DNA from: a virus
IMG/VR virus record: IMGVR_UViG_3300018481_000071
Span: 1-25,122 of that record
DNA length: 25,122 nucleotides
Strand: one strand, 5' to 3'
The first letter of the stretch is position 1. Each line of letters begins with the position of its first letter. Shown here piece after piece: positions 15,615-23,049 of the stretch. Under the pieces are notes generated by a model. The model searched no databases. It was not told the DNA's origin and saw nothing but the letters and a program-made list of their open reading frames with translations. Position numbers and translations under genes: made by a program.

Positions 15615-16478
15615 CTATGAGAACAGTCGTCGCCAAGTGTTAGGTCCGAGTAGACCATCTACTCCCAATCCGTTTGCACGTTGGAAGCTCTTCACCCCCT
15701 CATAGGTTTCACCTGCGTAGGTGGCCCCGTACTTACCATCAGCACCGAACCTGGGTAGAGACCCAGGCATCTTCACCATGAGCCTACGCTGACCCTTCTT
15801 CAAACCTTCAATCCAAGAAGCCTGTTCACCAGCCATTCCTGAGATGCAATTACGAGGACCAGACTTAGGCCCGTAGTAGTAACCAGAAGGAAGGGGGAAA
15901 GGTTCATTTGACGGTGGAGTAGGATTAGGTGGGGTAGGAGTGCTGCCACCGCCACCACCGACAATACCTCTAACGTAAGCAGTATGCCGAGGAACATCGT
16001 TAGGTGTCCAGCAGTACTCAAAGTGCATCGCGTCCTTAGAGCCTGAGTACCTACCACCCCAGTAGAAGCCTGCCTTCTCCCACATGTTGACTGCCGCAGG
16101 AGGGATGTCACATACCAAAGGACTCGTGTACGGATTGGCAGGTGCGTTGATGTCTACTGCACGACCCTTAGAATGGTTACTAGCTGTCTTGGTACCTGAG
16201 ATGGCTCTGTTACTGTAACCCCAGCACCATCCGGCAGGAGGCTTCTCAGCAGGTCCATAACAGTTGTAGCCGTGCTTCGTCTCAGTTGCTTCCAACAGAA
16301 GTGTCACCAAAGGTACCAACTCTACACGTACAGTCAGAGACACATTGCCATACCTGGCAACACCTAGCAGGTTAGCTGGAACACCTGCGGGCCACTTGTA
16401 TGGACCCCAACCATTCTCAGCGTTAGCGTTGCGACCTGCGTTAGCATTACCACCATACTGAGCATATGAGTACCCCAT
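15615..16478 (-). CDS. Endolysin: M15 peptidase plus peptidoglycan-binding domain
   Basis: 287 aa from the ATG at 16478, which overlaps the stop of the 45-aa ORF (TGATG); a GTG one codon upstream is the alternative. Residues 60-160 carry an M15 D,D-/L-Ala-D-Glu-type peptidase: SNHSKGRAVDINAP (H102, D109) and SKDAMHFEY (H152). A Gly/Pro linker (172-195) leads to a segment with GYYYGPKSGPRNCISGM, common in actinophage lysins, and a peptidoglycan-binding-1 domain (about 225-285, DGKYG...VKSFQRANGLGVDGLLGPNTW). No signal peptide, so export should depend on the neighbouring holin. Domain assignment is strong. Confidence 0.9.
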   Translation of the reverse strand: MGYSYAQYGGNANAGRNANAENGWGPYKWPAGVPANLLGVARYGNVSLTVRVELVPLVTLLLEATETKHGYNCYGPAEKPPAGWCWGYSNRAISGTKTASNHSKGRAVDINAPANPYTSPLVCDIPPAAVNMWEKAGFYWGGRYSGSKDAMHFEYCWTPNDVPRHTAYVRGIVGGGGGSTPTPPNPTPPSNEPFPLPSGYYYGPKSGPRNCISGMAGEQASWIEGLKKGQRRLMVKMPGSLPRFGADGKYGATYAGETYEGVKSFQRANGLGVDGLLGPNTWRRLFS

Positions 16479-16615
16479 CACTCAGCCTCTTCCTTGTACT
16501 CAGGTGTCTCAGGGTCTTCTTCTTGAACCTCAGTCTCAGGATCAAAGTGCTCTAGGACCCGCTTATGGAGACCCTCTTTGTCCTCTACCAGATCATCCAG
16601 ATCACTGCCGCTCAT
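16478..16615 (-). CDS. 45-aa acidic protein in the lysis cassette
   Basis: ATG at 16615 behind TTAGGAGTAGGAC, which also carries the stop of the glycosidase gene; the TGA overlaps the endolysin start. The peptide begins MSGSDLDDLVEDKEG and ends DPETPEYKEEAE: strongly acidic, hydrophilic, with no membrane segment. It fills what would otherwise be an unexplained 143-base gap. Good ribosome-binding site and coupling at both ends support expression. Role unknown; a lysis modulator is one possibility by position only. Confidence 0.7.
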   Translation of the reverse strand: MSGSDLDDLVEDKEGLHKRVLEHFDPETEVQEEDPETPEYKEEAE

Positions 16616-16624
16616 GTCCTACTC

Positions 16625-17827
16625 CTAACTGTGGTAGAGAGAACGAATCGCTTCTACTGCTAGCTTAGCCTTCTTCTCCCAAGAAGACGTGTTGGTATAG
16701 ATACCAAACCAACCTTCATTAGTATTAGGTCGAGATGGGATGTCAAGATCGGCATACACCATAGCGACATCAATCCACGGAAGATCAGCACCCATATCTT
16801 GCAGGTTTGCAACCAACAACTTAGCCTGGTTCTCAGGTGTCTGACCTCCGAGAGGCTTACCTGATGGACTAGGAGGTGTGGGTACGCCAAACTCAGACAC
16901 CCATACCATCTTTGATGTAGCGTTATGCTGAACCATCAGCTGTCGGAGATAGGTGTACCTCTGATGGTCATTAGCTACATCGTAATTATGGAACGAGACA
17001 CCATCGGAAGCATTGAAGAAACCAGCATTAAAGCACTCTGCTAGCCAAGGCTTCCAGTTACCAAGGTACACATGCTCAGATGCACCGATGATCTTGTAGT
17101 TAGGATCAATGAACTTCAACCTGGGATAAGCAGCCTTAGCTGCCTCTGCGTACTGTGTGCCGGTGATCTTAGTGGAGTTAATCTCATTAGGGTACTCGAA
17201 CACTAAGACATCAGGGCCTAGACCTAGTGACTTAGCATACTGTGCCATCTCACCAACGAACTGCCCATAAGCAGTTGTGTTCAATGGAACCTGACCGTTC
17301 CACTGGTTACCAGGGAAGGATGCTCTCAGGAGTACCTTCATGTCTGCGGCACGAATGGCACTTGTCCACTTGTTAACGTTAGCTCGCCAGTCACCATCAC
17401 TGGAGAAACCTACACGAGCCCATACATCTCCTGGAGACAGGGCACGGAGGTTACGCAGATGTGCTGAACTGATAGGGCCAGCTAGGGCCTCACCATTAAG
17501 AGAGAAGCCTAGTACAGGCAACTCATCAGGATTCTCGACAGGAGGTGGATCGACAGGAGGTGGATCAACAGGTGGGGTTTCACTCTCAAGCTCTGCGATC
17601 CGAGCTTTCAGCATGGTGATCTCATCATCGGCAGCTTTACGCTCAGCTGCTAATGCGACATCGGTGTCAGCTCTGGTGCCCACTACTGATCCTTTGCTAT
17701 AGGTAAGTGATTTGATACCTTGACCTTTAACGTCAGGCCGAGACAGGAACTCAGCGATGCTTGCTACCACTGCGATAGCAAGCACCGCCAAGACCACTGA
17801 GAAAGCCTCTCTTACAAAGGCTCTCAT
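16625..17827 (-). CDS. Membrane-anchored glycoside hydrolase, clan GH-A-like (TIM barrel)
   Basis: 400 aa. Residues 8-28 form a hydrophobic signal-anchor after Arg residues (predicted N-in, catalytic part outside). A coiled-coil follows (58-84), then a Pro-Val-Asp linker (85-100) and a catalytic domain (about 103-400). The domain shows the clan GH-A pattern: FEYPNEIN with the acid/base Glu at 215 after Asn, DGVSFHNYD (His 280), and VWVSEFGVPT with the presumed nucleophile Glu at 312, all in TIM-barrel order. Families such as GH5 or GH39 are the nearest in style; substrate is unknown. It lies between the major capsid and lysis genes. It may attack a host wall polysaccharide or capsule during lysis, or be a virion enzyme; the anchor favours the first. 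Confidence 0.75.
   Translation of the reverse strand: MRAFVREAFSVVLAVLAIAVVASIAEFLSRPDVKGQGIKSLTYSKGSVVGTRADTDVALAAERKAADDEITMLKARIAELESETPPVDPPPVDPPPVENPDELPVLGFSLNGEALAGPISSAHLRNLRALSPGDVWARVGFSSDGDWRANVNKWTSAIRAADMKVLLRASFPGNQWNGQVPLNTTAYGQFVGEMAQYAKSLGLGPDVLVFEYPNEINSTKITGTQYAEAAKAAYPRLKFIDPNYKIIGASEHVYLGNWKPWLAECFNAGFFNASDGVSFHNYDVANDHQRYTYLRQLMVQHNATSKMVWVSEFGVPTPPSPSGKPLGGQTPENQAKLLVANLQDMGADLPWIDVAMVYADLDIPSRPNTNEGWFGIYTNTSSWEKKAKLAVEAIRSLYHS
17535..17577 (-). repeat. 15-bp tandem repeat encoding the Pro-Val-Asp linker
   Basis: TCGACAGGAGGTGGA occurs twice back to back (17535-17549, 17550-17564) with a degenerate third partial copy. It encodes the PPVDPPPVDPPPV linker between coiled coil and catalytic domain of the glycosidase. 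The repeat contains two copies of the CGACAGG word that is enriched across the window. Confidence 0.8.
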
Positions 17828-17833
17828 GTTTAC

Positions 17834-19066
17834 TCAGCTTTCCGTGATGTCTTTCATCACGAAATGAGCATTGCGACGATCAGTACCCAACTCGGAGTAC
17901 TGGAACATCGTCGCCGCATAGGCGTCCTTGATGGTACCTGCGACAGAACCTGGGACACGATCCCACATGCTGCCGTCGTAATCCATCCAGTCCCAATCAG
18001 CATCACGGTAGAGCCGAATGTTAGGCTCCGACAGGCCGTAGATGGTGTTGAACGGGCAGTCGATGTCCGCCACCATCGGGACCTCACCCTGATCTGTCGT
18101 GAAGACCAGACCGGAGTAGCCACCTGTGAACTCCTTGACGTTGGAGAACCTACGTGCCTGGACAAGCAGGTTCCAGAACGCACGCTGCACACCAAGGGAA
18201 CTCACCAGAAGTGTCGTCTTACCACCGTTGTTACGTACCGCGTGAACGTTACGCATCATGGCAGACTCAGACAACGGCCGGTTGGTTCCACCGTTAGCAT
18301 CAACGATGGACTTCCAGATTGGGTAGGTGGCAGGATCGACACCATACAAGATGCCCGAGTTGTTGACGATAGCCTTGAGGCCCGTCCACTCACGGTTGGC
18401 GCTACCTGTCCGAACGAACACGTCACCAGCCGCAAAGGTGACGGAGTTCGCAGCCAGCACCACAGCACCTGTCTGAGGATCAACAGACGTGACCGTGACA
18501 GGTGAGCCAGCCTTAGCTGCACCATCAGCCGCAAGGGTAGCCGGGACGTACACGTCCAGGAGTTCACCTGCCTGCAACTGCTGCACACCTGCGGTGATGG
18601 TAGGTGTCGTGCTGGCACCCACCGTAGAGGTGGTAGCGATGGCACCTGTACCGTCACCATAAATCTGACGGTTAAGGTCCTTCGCAAGGTCATCCTTGAG
18701 ACCATTCATCTCAAGGTCCAGACCTGCAACGAACGTCTGCGGGTCCTTGTTGGCAAGCCGCAGGGTCTGACCAGTCAGCTGCACCGAACCGTACAGGTAC
18801 TTGAGCCGCACCTGTGCCGGGGCAGTTCCCTGGTTACCAGCAATCGGCAGGTTCTCACCTTCACGACGACCACCGAGACCTGTGTTTCGAGAAACGTGAA
18901 TCGGGAAGACACAGTACTTGCCACCCACGTTGGAAGAGATGACGCTTCCTCCACCGTTACGAGCGATGCGCTTGAGAAGCACAACCTCGTTATTGAACTG
19001 CTCTCGCAGCTTACCGTCGTACACTTCCTTTAGCACACCCGTAAGGGTGGCAAGACTTGCTGGCAC
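17834..19066 (-). CDS. Major capsid protein (HK97-like fold)
   Basis: 410 aa from a GTG at 19066 that has a perfect GGAGG five bases upstream; an in-frame TTG at 19087 would overlap the scaffold gene and is less likely. The sequence has the HK97-type order: N-terminal helix (LKEVYDGKLREQFNNEVVLLKRI), an E-loop/beta region with many Gly (GRREGENLPIAGNQGTAPAQVRLKYLYGSVQLTGQTL), the spine helix (DPQTFVAGLDLEMNGLKDDLAKDLNRQIYGDGTG), the A-domain core and C-terminal strands. It directly follows the scaffold-like gene. No protease gene is seen between portal and capsid, so assembly probably uses the scaffold without processing. Codon use looks more GC-rich than in neighbouring genes, consistent with high expression; this was judged by eye. 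Confidence 0.9.
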   Translation of the reverse strand: MPASLATLTGVLKEVYDGKLREQFNNEVVLLKRIARNGGGSVISSNVGGKYCVFPIHVSRNTGLGGRREGENLPIAGNQGTAPAQVRLKYLYGSVQLTGQTLRLANKDPQTFVAGLDLEMNGLKDDLAKDLNRQIYGDGTGAIATTSTVGASTTPTITAGVQQLQAGELLDVYVPATLAADGAAKAGSPVTVTSVDPQTGAVVLAANSVTFAAGDVFVRTGSANREWTGLKAIVNNSGILYGVDPATYPIWKSIVDANGGTNRPLSESAMMRNVHAVRNNGGKTTLLVSSLGVQRAFWNLLVQARRFSNVKEFTGGYSGLVFTTDQGEVPMVADIDCPFNTIYGLSEPNIRLYRDADWDWMDYDGSMWDRVPGSVAGTIKDAYAATMFQYSELGTDRRNAHFVMKDITES

Positions 19067-19067
19067 G

Positions 19068-19976
19068 TTAACCTCCAGAGTTAACAAACTTCAACATTTG
19101 TACCAGGTGTGCTTGACGTTCCTCTTCATTCATCTTACTGACAGGCTTCTCGGTGGTAGGTGCCACTGAACCTGACGGTGGAAGGATGTTAGGTGCCTGT
19201 CGCCCCTGGTTTTGGGCTTGGTACATTCGCTGGAAGACAGCCTTCTGTTCCTCAAAGGCAGCATTGGCATCAAGCTGCTTGCCTTGATTGACCTGGTTAA
19301 ACATACGTCCCAGGACATCCTGCACGTCTACCGCTGGGCCAAACTTGTCCACCAACCCCTGGACCTGCTTGTCGATCTGTTGCTGGTAGGTGTCAACCTT
19401 TTGGTTGTACTGCTGCTGCTGGACATACTCGTCCATCTGAGCTTGACGTTGCAAGAGATCATATTGCTGTTGTTCCAACTGAGCAAGATAAGGGTCCTTG
19501 TCCAGACCTTGCTCATCAGGGTCCTGCTGATCCTGTAGCTGACCTGTCTGTTGCAGATGGTTGTACAGAGACTGATAGACCTTCATCGGGTCCGACTGAA
19601 TCTGCTGCAACAGGTTAAGGCCGTAACCTAGAGCCTGAGGGTCCACACCTGAATAGGCTTCATATGGCTTGTACTTACCCTCAAGCTCCTGATACTTCGT
19701 TTCGAGTCCACGGTAGTTATCATCCCACGACCTCAGCTGCTTCTTGAGAGGTGCGTGAAAGACTTCCGGTACACCTTCAAGGAAAGGTGCCCATGCGGGG
19801 TTGTCTGCCTGGTTTGTGCCTGACACCTGCTGGGTCTGTCCCTGAGGTTCAGAGACAGGAGTGCTATCGGTGGCTGGGCTGAAGGCTTCTTTACCACCTG
19901 AACTAACAGATGCGAAGTCTTCTACAGTAATGCCAGGTCCTGAATCACCAGACGACCCACTATCGAACTCGGACAT
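19068..19976 (-). CDS. Capsid scaffold protein
   Basis: 302 aa, acidic and Gln-rich. Residues 1-65 are Ser/Gly/Pro-rich and disordered; then a coiled-coil region (WDDNYRGLETKYQELEGKY), and a very Gln-rich helical segment (about 145-215). A C-terminal portion with a basic end (VSKMNEEERQAHLVQMLKFVNSGG) resembles the coat-binding helix-turn of scaffolds. It sits immediately upstream of the major capsid gene with one base between them, the usual place. ATG at 19976 behind TTAGGAAG. Function by position and composition. Confidence 0.85.
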   Translation of the reverse strand: MSEFDSGSSGDSGPGITVEDFASVSSGGKEAFSPATDSTPVSEPQGQTQQVSGTNQADNPAWAPFLEGVPEVFHAPLKKQLRSWDDNYRGLETKYQELEGKYKPYEAYSGVDPQALGYGLNLLQQIQSDPMKVYQSLYNHLQQTGQLQDQQDPDEQGLDKDPYLAQLEQQQYDLLQRQAQMDEYVQQQQYNQKVDTYQQQIDKQVQGLVDKFGPAVDVQDVLGRMFNQVNQGKQLDANAAFEEQKAVFQRMYQAQNQGRQAPNILPPSGSVAPTTEKPVSKMNEEERQAHLVQMLKFVNSGG

Positions 19977-20032
19977 GCAACTTCCTAACTGGAGGCTCCT
20001 GTACCCTTACTGGCCCTGGGAGTAGATGAGTG

Positions 20033-20287
20033 TTAAGCGAGACCTGCGTTGTTAGCTACCGTGCTACGCAGATAAAACAACTTGTCCCAGATGCTCTCCT
20101 GAGCAAGTCTGGTAGCAGTCCAGTAGGTGCCGTTGTTAGCTGCCAACCAAGCATCCAACGTGCGGGTGTCTTGAGTAGCTGCAAACTCAGCTGCGGTGGC
20201 AGGACTTGCGACATCAGTTGGAGTCCAACGTTTGTCGGTAACAGTGATGCCCATGCCATAACCTGGAACCATTGTGATATTAGCCAT
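20033..20287 (-). CDS. Hypothetical 84-aa protein between portal and scaffold
   Basis: ATG at 20287 behind GGGAGGTG. N-terminal MANITMVPGYGMGITVTDKRWTP looks like a beta strand pair, followed by an Ala/Thr-rich helix-forming part (AEFAATQDTRTLDAWLAANNGTYWTATRLAQESIWDKLFYLRS). No recognised family. Small genes at this position in other phages encode head-decoration or head-completion proteins, but nothing here proves it. A 56-base gap before the scaffold gene contains only its ribosome-binding site. Confidence 0.7.
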   Translation of the reverse strand: MANITMVPGYGMGITVTDKRWTPTDVASPATAAEFAATQDTRTLDAWLAANNGTYWTATRLAQESIWDKLFYLRSTVANNAGLA

Positions 20288-20299
20288 GATTCACCTCCC

Positions 20300-22510
20300 T
20301 TACATACCCATACCTGGCGGCATACCTGGCGGCATACCTTCTTGTCCCCCTCCTGGGGGTGGAGGTGGTCCCCCTCCTGGGGGAGGTGCGCCACCTGGCG
20401 GTTGACCTTCCATACCCGGAGGACCTTGTGAGGGATCGCCTGACATACCCATTGATCCTGGAGGTGCACCCTGCTGAGCAGCACCCATCATGGGATTAAG
20501 CATGGCAGCATAAGCACGCATCTCATGTAGCTTGATATGCTTAGCGAACTGATCCTGAACCATAGGATCGAGCATCTCAAACTCTTGAGACTTACGGTAG
20601 TTGTTATGAGTGGTGATGTGCACCTGATGGTTGTCCCACTCGTTCACCTTCACCATAGGTGGATAGGTGTTCGCGTTAACAGGATCAATAACAGGTAGTC
20701 CGGTGTTGGGATCACGTGACCCTTCACCACCGACAGCTGCGTTCTCCATCTGTTCGATATTGAACTGCTGCAACTGCTCAGGTGTGATCTTCTTCATGCG
20801 CAGGTTCTCACGTTGCGCACATCTCATGTCAATACGCATCCTGTCGACCAGGACGTTAACCGAGCCCATCTCCATCATATCCAGCATCTGTTGTGCTGTG
20901 ATGGCTCCCGACTGGAACAGGTCCATCAAGAAAGCCTGACGTGCAGACTTGCTCATAGGTAGAGATGAGCCCGGCTCAACACGCACGTCTAGCCCATTGG
21001 CAATGTCACTGCCTTTGAGCGCGAAGCTGTCAAATGCGCGGTCCATGCCAGCCACACGGATGATCCGGGGGACATCCCAGAAGTCCACTACAAGTGATAG
21101 CGCGTGACGTGCGATCTTAGTGATGGCCTGTTCCATTGACGACATGGTTGTCGCCAGCATCGACTCGTCCTTCTCTTGAAGGTACGCAATCGCAGTTGCT
21201 GCAACAACACCTTGTCCGGGTGCCATACCACGTGATACTTGATGTTGGCCCGCGACATCTTCAATGTCCGAGATAATACGACCGAGTTCTTCGAGCACAT
21301 AATTAGGTATGGGTGTGAGAGGAAGTGGCTCTGGTTTACCCAACGCGGGCTTATAGAATACAAGCTTACCCGGTTCAGAGGTGTACTTTGACGGGTCCAT
21401 TGTTCCAATGGGCACCAACAGTTGTGGCCGCGCCATACGGTTCTTGGACTCGATAATCTGATTACGAGTCTTGTTGTACTCGACTTGAAGTGGATTGGTG
21501 TCATTAAGCGTAGAATCGGCATAGAACTTGCCATTCATCCGATCCTTAATGTGCGAGTAAGGGTACTCGTCATGTGTGTAGGGCATACCCTCCACAAAGT
21601 TGACCATCTTGTCACCTACGATGGTAACCAACCCACCATTAGGCAGCAGAGGACATGAGCCTGACTTCACATAGGCTTCAATTAGCAGCACTGAGTCAGG
21701 CTTGGCAATGTTACTACCAGTGCTCTGGAAGTAAGCTGACTCGAAGATTTCGGTCTTAGCTACAGAGGTAGCCTCGAAATCTTGCTTAAAGCGCTGACGT
21801 GCCCACTCGATAGGCTTGGTATAAGCCTCGAACATATGAGGCTGGTTCTCGATGTCCTCTTCGAGCAGGTCAGGAAAGAACAGGTTATAAGGCGTGACGA
21901 CACCAAAGGACACGTTACCTGTCGTAGGTAGACCCATGACAGTCTTAAGCTGCCTGTCGATGAAGTCCTTGTCGTACCATGTCTTGAGGAAACCATTACC
22001 AGTGACACAGCACCAGAACGCCATACGTTCCAGTTTCCACTGGAGGTTGTTGTGCATGTAGAGAAACTCCCAGACAGCCTCGCCTGACTGGGCAGCAAAC
22101 AGGTCATCATCTTCACCGGAGGCAGGTACAACCGTTACAGTTGGTTTCTGTGTTGTCATCCTGGTGACGTTAGTCATCACGAGGGGACGGGTACGGTTGG
22201 TGATACTACGTTCACGGTGGCGAGGCGAAGGTGGCGTGCCAATCTTGGCAATGCCACTCTGACCTGTGAGTTCCTGGATGTACTGGTTACCTGCATACAT
22301 TTGCAGGTTGATGTCCCAGGTACGACGGACACGTTGCCTGTCCGTCTTCATCTTGTCGTAGTTCTCCTTGACCCACGACACTAACCTGGCTTGATCCTTC
22401 TCAGAAGGTAACTTAGGCTTCTCCGTTGACTTCTGCTCTAATCCGTTCAAACTCGGCTGTTGAGAGGTCGCCTGAGAAGTTGGTGGCAGCATCATAGATG
22501 GGGCTGTCAT
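20300..22510 (-). CDS. Portal protein (podoviral type), Pro/Gly-rich C-terminus
   Basis: 736 aa, the size of P22-like portals. The core reads as portal: RVRRTWDINLQMYAGNQYIQ near 60-78, NRTRPLVMTNVTRMTTQKPTVTVVPAS, the wing and stem region (WKLERMAFWCCVTGNGFLKTWYDKD... PYNLFFPD), and the long helix around VEYNKTRNQIIESKNRM. The last 60 residues are a Pro/Gly/Met low-complexity tail (PPGMEGQPPGG...PPGMPPGMGM), encoded by short CCTGGCGG-type repeats at about 20310-20400. The portal forms the dodecameric DNA channel. ATG at 22510 with GAGG seven bases upstream; the first 98 bases overlap another ORF in a different frame, so a later start (for example the GTG encoding Val in LVSWVKE) cannot be excluded. 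Confidence 0.88.
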   Translation of the reverse strand: MTAPSMMLPPTSQATSQQPSLNGLEQKSTEKPKLPSEKDQARLVSWVKENYDKMKTDRQRVRRTWDINLQMYAGNQYIQELTGQSGIAKIGTPPSPRHRERSITNRTRPLVMTNVTRMTTQKPTVTVVPASGEDDDLFAAQSGEAVWEFLYMHNNLQWKLERMAFWCCVTGNGFLKTWYDKDFIDRQLKTVMGLPTTGNVSFGVVTPYNLFFPDLLEEDIENQPHMFEAYTKPIEWARQRFKQDFEATSVAKTEIFESAYFQSTGSNIAKPDSVLLIEAYVKSGSCPLLPNGGLVTIVGDKMVNFVEGMPYTHDEYPYSHIKDRMNGKFYADSTLNDTNPLQVEYNKTRNQIIESKNRMARPQLLVPIGTMDPSKYTSEPGKLVFYKPALGKPEPLPLTPIPNYVLEELGRIISDIEDVAGQHQVSRGMAPGQGVVAATAIAYLQEKDESMLATTMSSMEQAITKIARHALSLVVDFWDVPRIIRVAGMDRAFDSFALKGSDIANGLDVRVEPGSSLPMSKSARQAFLMDLFQSGAITAQQMLDMMEMGSVNVLVDRMRIDMRCAQRENLRMKKITPEQLQQFNIEQMENAAVGGEGSRDPNTGLPVIDPVNANTYPPMVKVNEWDNHQVHITTHNNYRKSQEFEMLDPMVQDQFAKHIKLHEMRAYAAMLNPMMGAAQQGAPPGSMGMSGDPSQGPPGMEGQPPGGAPPPGGGPPPPPGGGQEGMPPGMPPGMGM

Positions 22511-22610
22511 AACCTCGCCTCTTCAAACGTTCGATCTCAGCTTCATCTGTGGGATCGTAGTCTGAGTCTAACACCGAGCTAGCATCTGTCGCTACAACCT
22601 GATATGTCAT
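22413..22610 (-). CDS. Hypothetical 65-aa protein overlapping the portal start
   Basis: From the ATG at 22610, ten bases after the start of the preceding stop codon. The protein begins MTYQVVATDASSVLDSDYDPTDEAE and continues IERLKRRGYDSPIYDAATNFSGDLSTAEFERIRAEV: globular-looking composition with two likely helices, not a random shadow. There is no clear Shine-Dalgarno sequence, so re-initiation after the upstream gene is assumed. Without it, 22511-22617 would be the largest unexplained gap in this part of the operon. The overlap with the portal frame is 98 bases. Function unknown. Confidence 0.6.
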   Translation of the reverse strand: MTYQVVATDASSVLDSDYDPTDEAEIERLKRRGYDSPIYDAATNFSGDLSTAEFERIRAEVNGEA

Positions 22611-22617
22611 CGGGTCT

Positions 22618-23049
22618 TTAACCGACAGGAGGTCTACCGAGTGTCTCAACAACGATATTAGCTCCGACGTGTTCCGGGTGCTCTTCTGTTGGAAATAGAG
22701 TATCAACCACAGGCTCAACAGTGAGGTTGCGAACACGATGGACATAAGTATCAACAGCTGCCACCAAACCACTTTGCAGGTCCTCCATTGCATCTACAGC
22801 CATAGCAAGCTGTCGCTTCATCGTGTCGTTCTCTTCCATCAACCTCACAGCGTCAGACCTACGCATGAGATCAAGCTCCGGTACATGTACCGATTCCAAG
22901 ATACATTCAGTGCAAATAAGCAACGTGCCGAAGTAGTCAATGTCGATATGGAAGTCGATGCAAGGTCTACGACTGGAACCACAAATGGCACAGCTACCCG
23001 GAAAGGGAAGATGCTCTACCTGAATGAAATGAAACCTGTCGCTACTCAT
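22618..23049 (-). CDS. Cys4 zinc-finger-like plus coiled-coil protein (143 aa)
   Basis: The ATG at 23049 overlaps the terminase stop by eight bases and has GGGAG seven bases upstream; an ATG at 23070 lies further inside terminase without comparable support. Residues 20-50 contain CAIC and CTEC (C20, C23, C46, C49; C30 also present), a probable zinc knuckle. Residues 60-110 form a heptad-rich helix (MRRSDAVRLMEENDTMKRQLAMAVDAMEDLQ). The C-terminal end is acidic with His. Placed between terminase and portal, it might help connect the packaging motor or regulate it; this is inference. Confidence 0.7.
   Translation of the reverse strand: MSSDRFHFIQVEHLPFPGSCAICGSSRRPCIDFHIDIDYFGTLLICTECILESVHVPELDLMRRSDAVRLMEENDTMKRQLAMAVDAMEDLQSGLVAAVDTYVHRVRNLTVEPVVDTLFPTEEHPEHVGANIVVETLGRPPVG

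Noticed and set aside
11728-16481. Possible programmed frameshift in tail genes
   Set aside because: No slippery-sequence pair of overlapping tail-chaperone ORFs is present; overlaps here are simple stop-start couplings and no tape measure follows.
17864-18505. 213-aa plus-strand ORF opposite the major capsid gene
   Set aside because: Antisense to a well-supported capsid gene; open because of codon bias in that gene; no recognisable domain.
19067-19087. Upstream TTG start for the major capsid protein overlapping the scaffold gene
   Set aside because: The GTG at 19066 has a perfect GGAGG at ideal spacing and removes the overlap; the extra seven residues are not needed for the fold.
19977-20032. 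56-base gap before the scaffold gene as a promoter or terminator
   Set aside because: No convincing -10/-35 pair or stable hairpin with U-tract could be seen; only the scaffold ribosome-binding site is clear.
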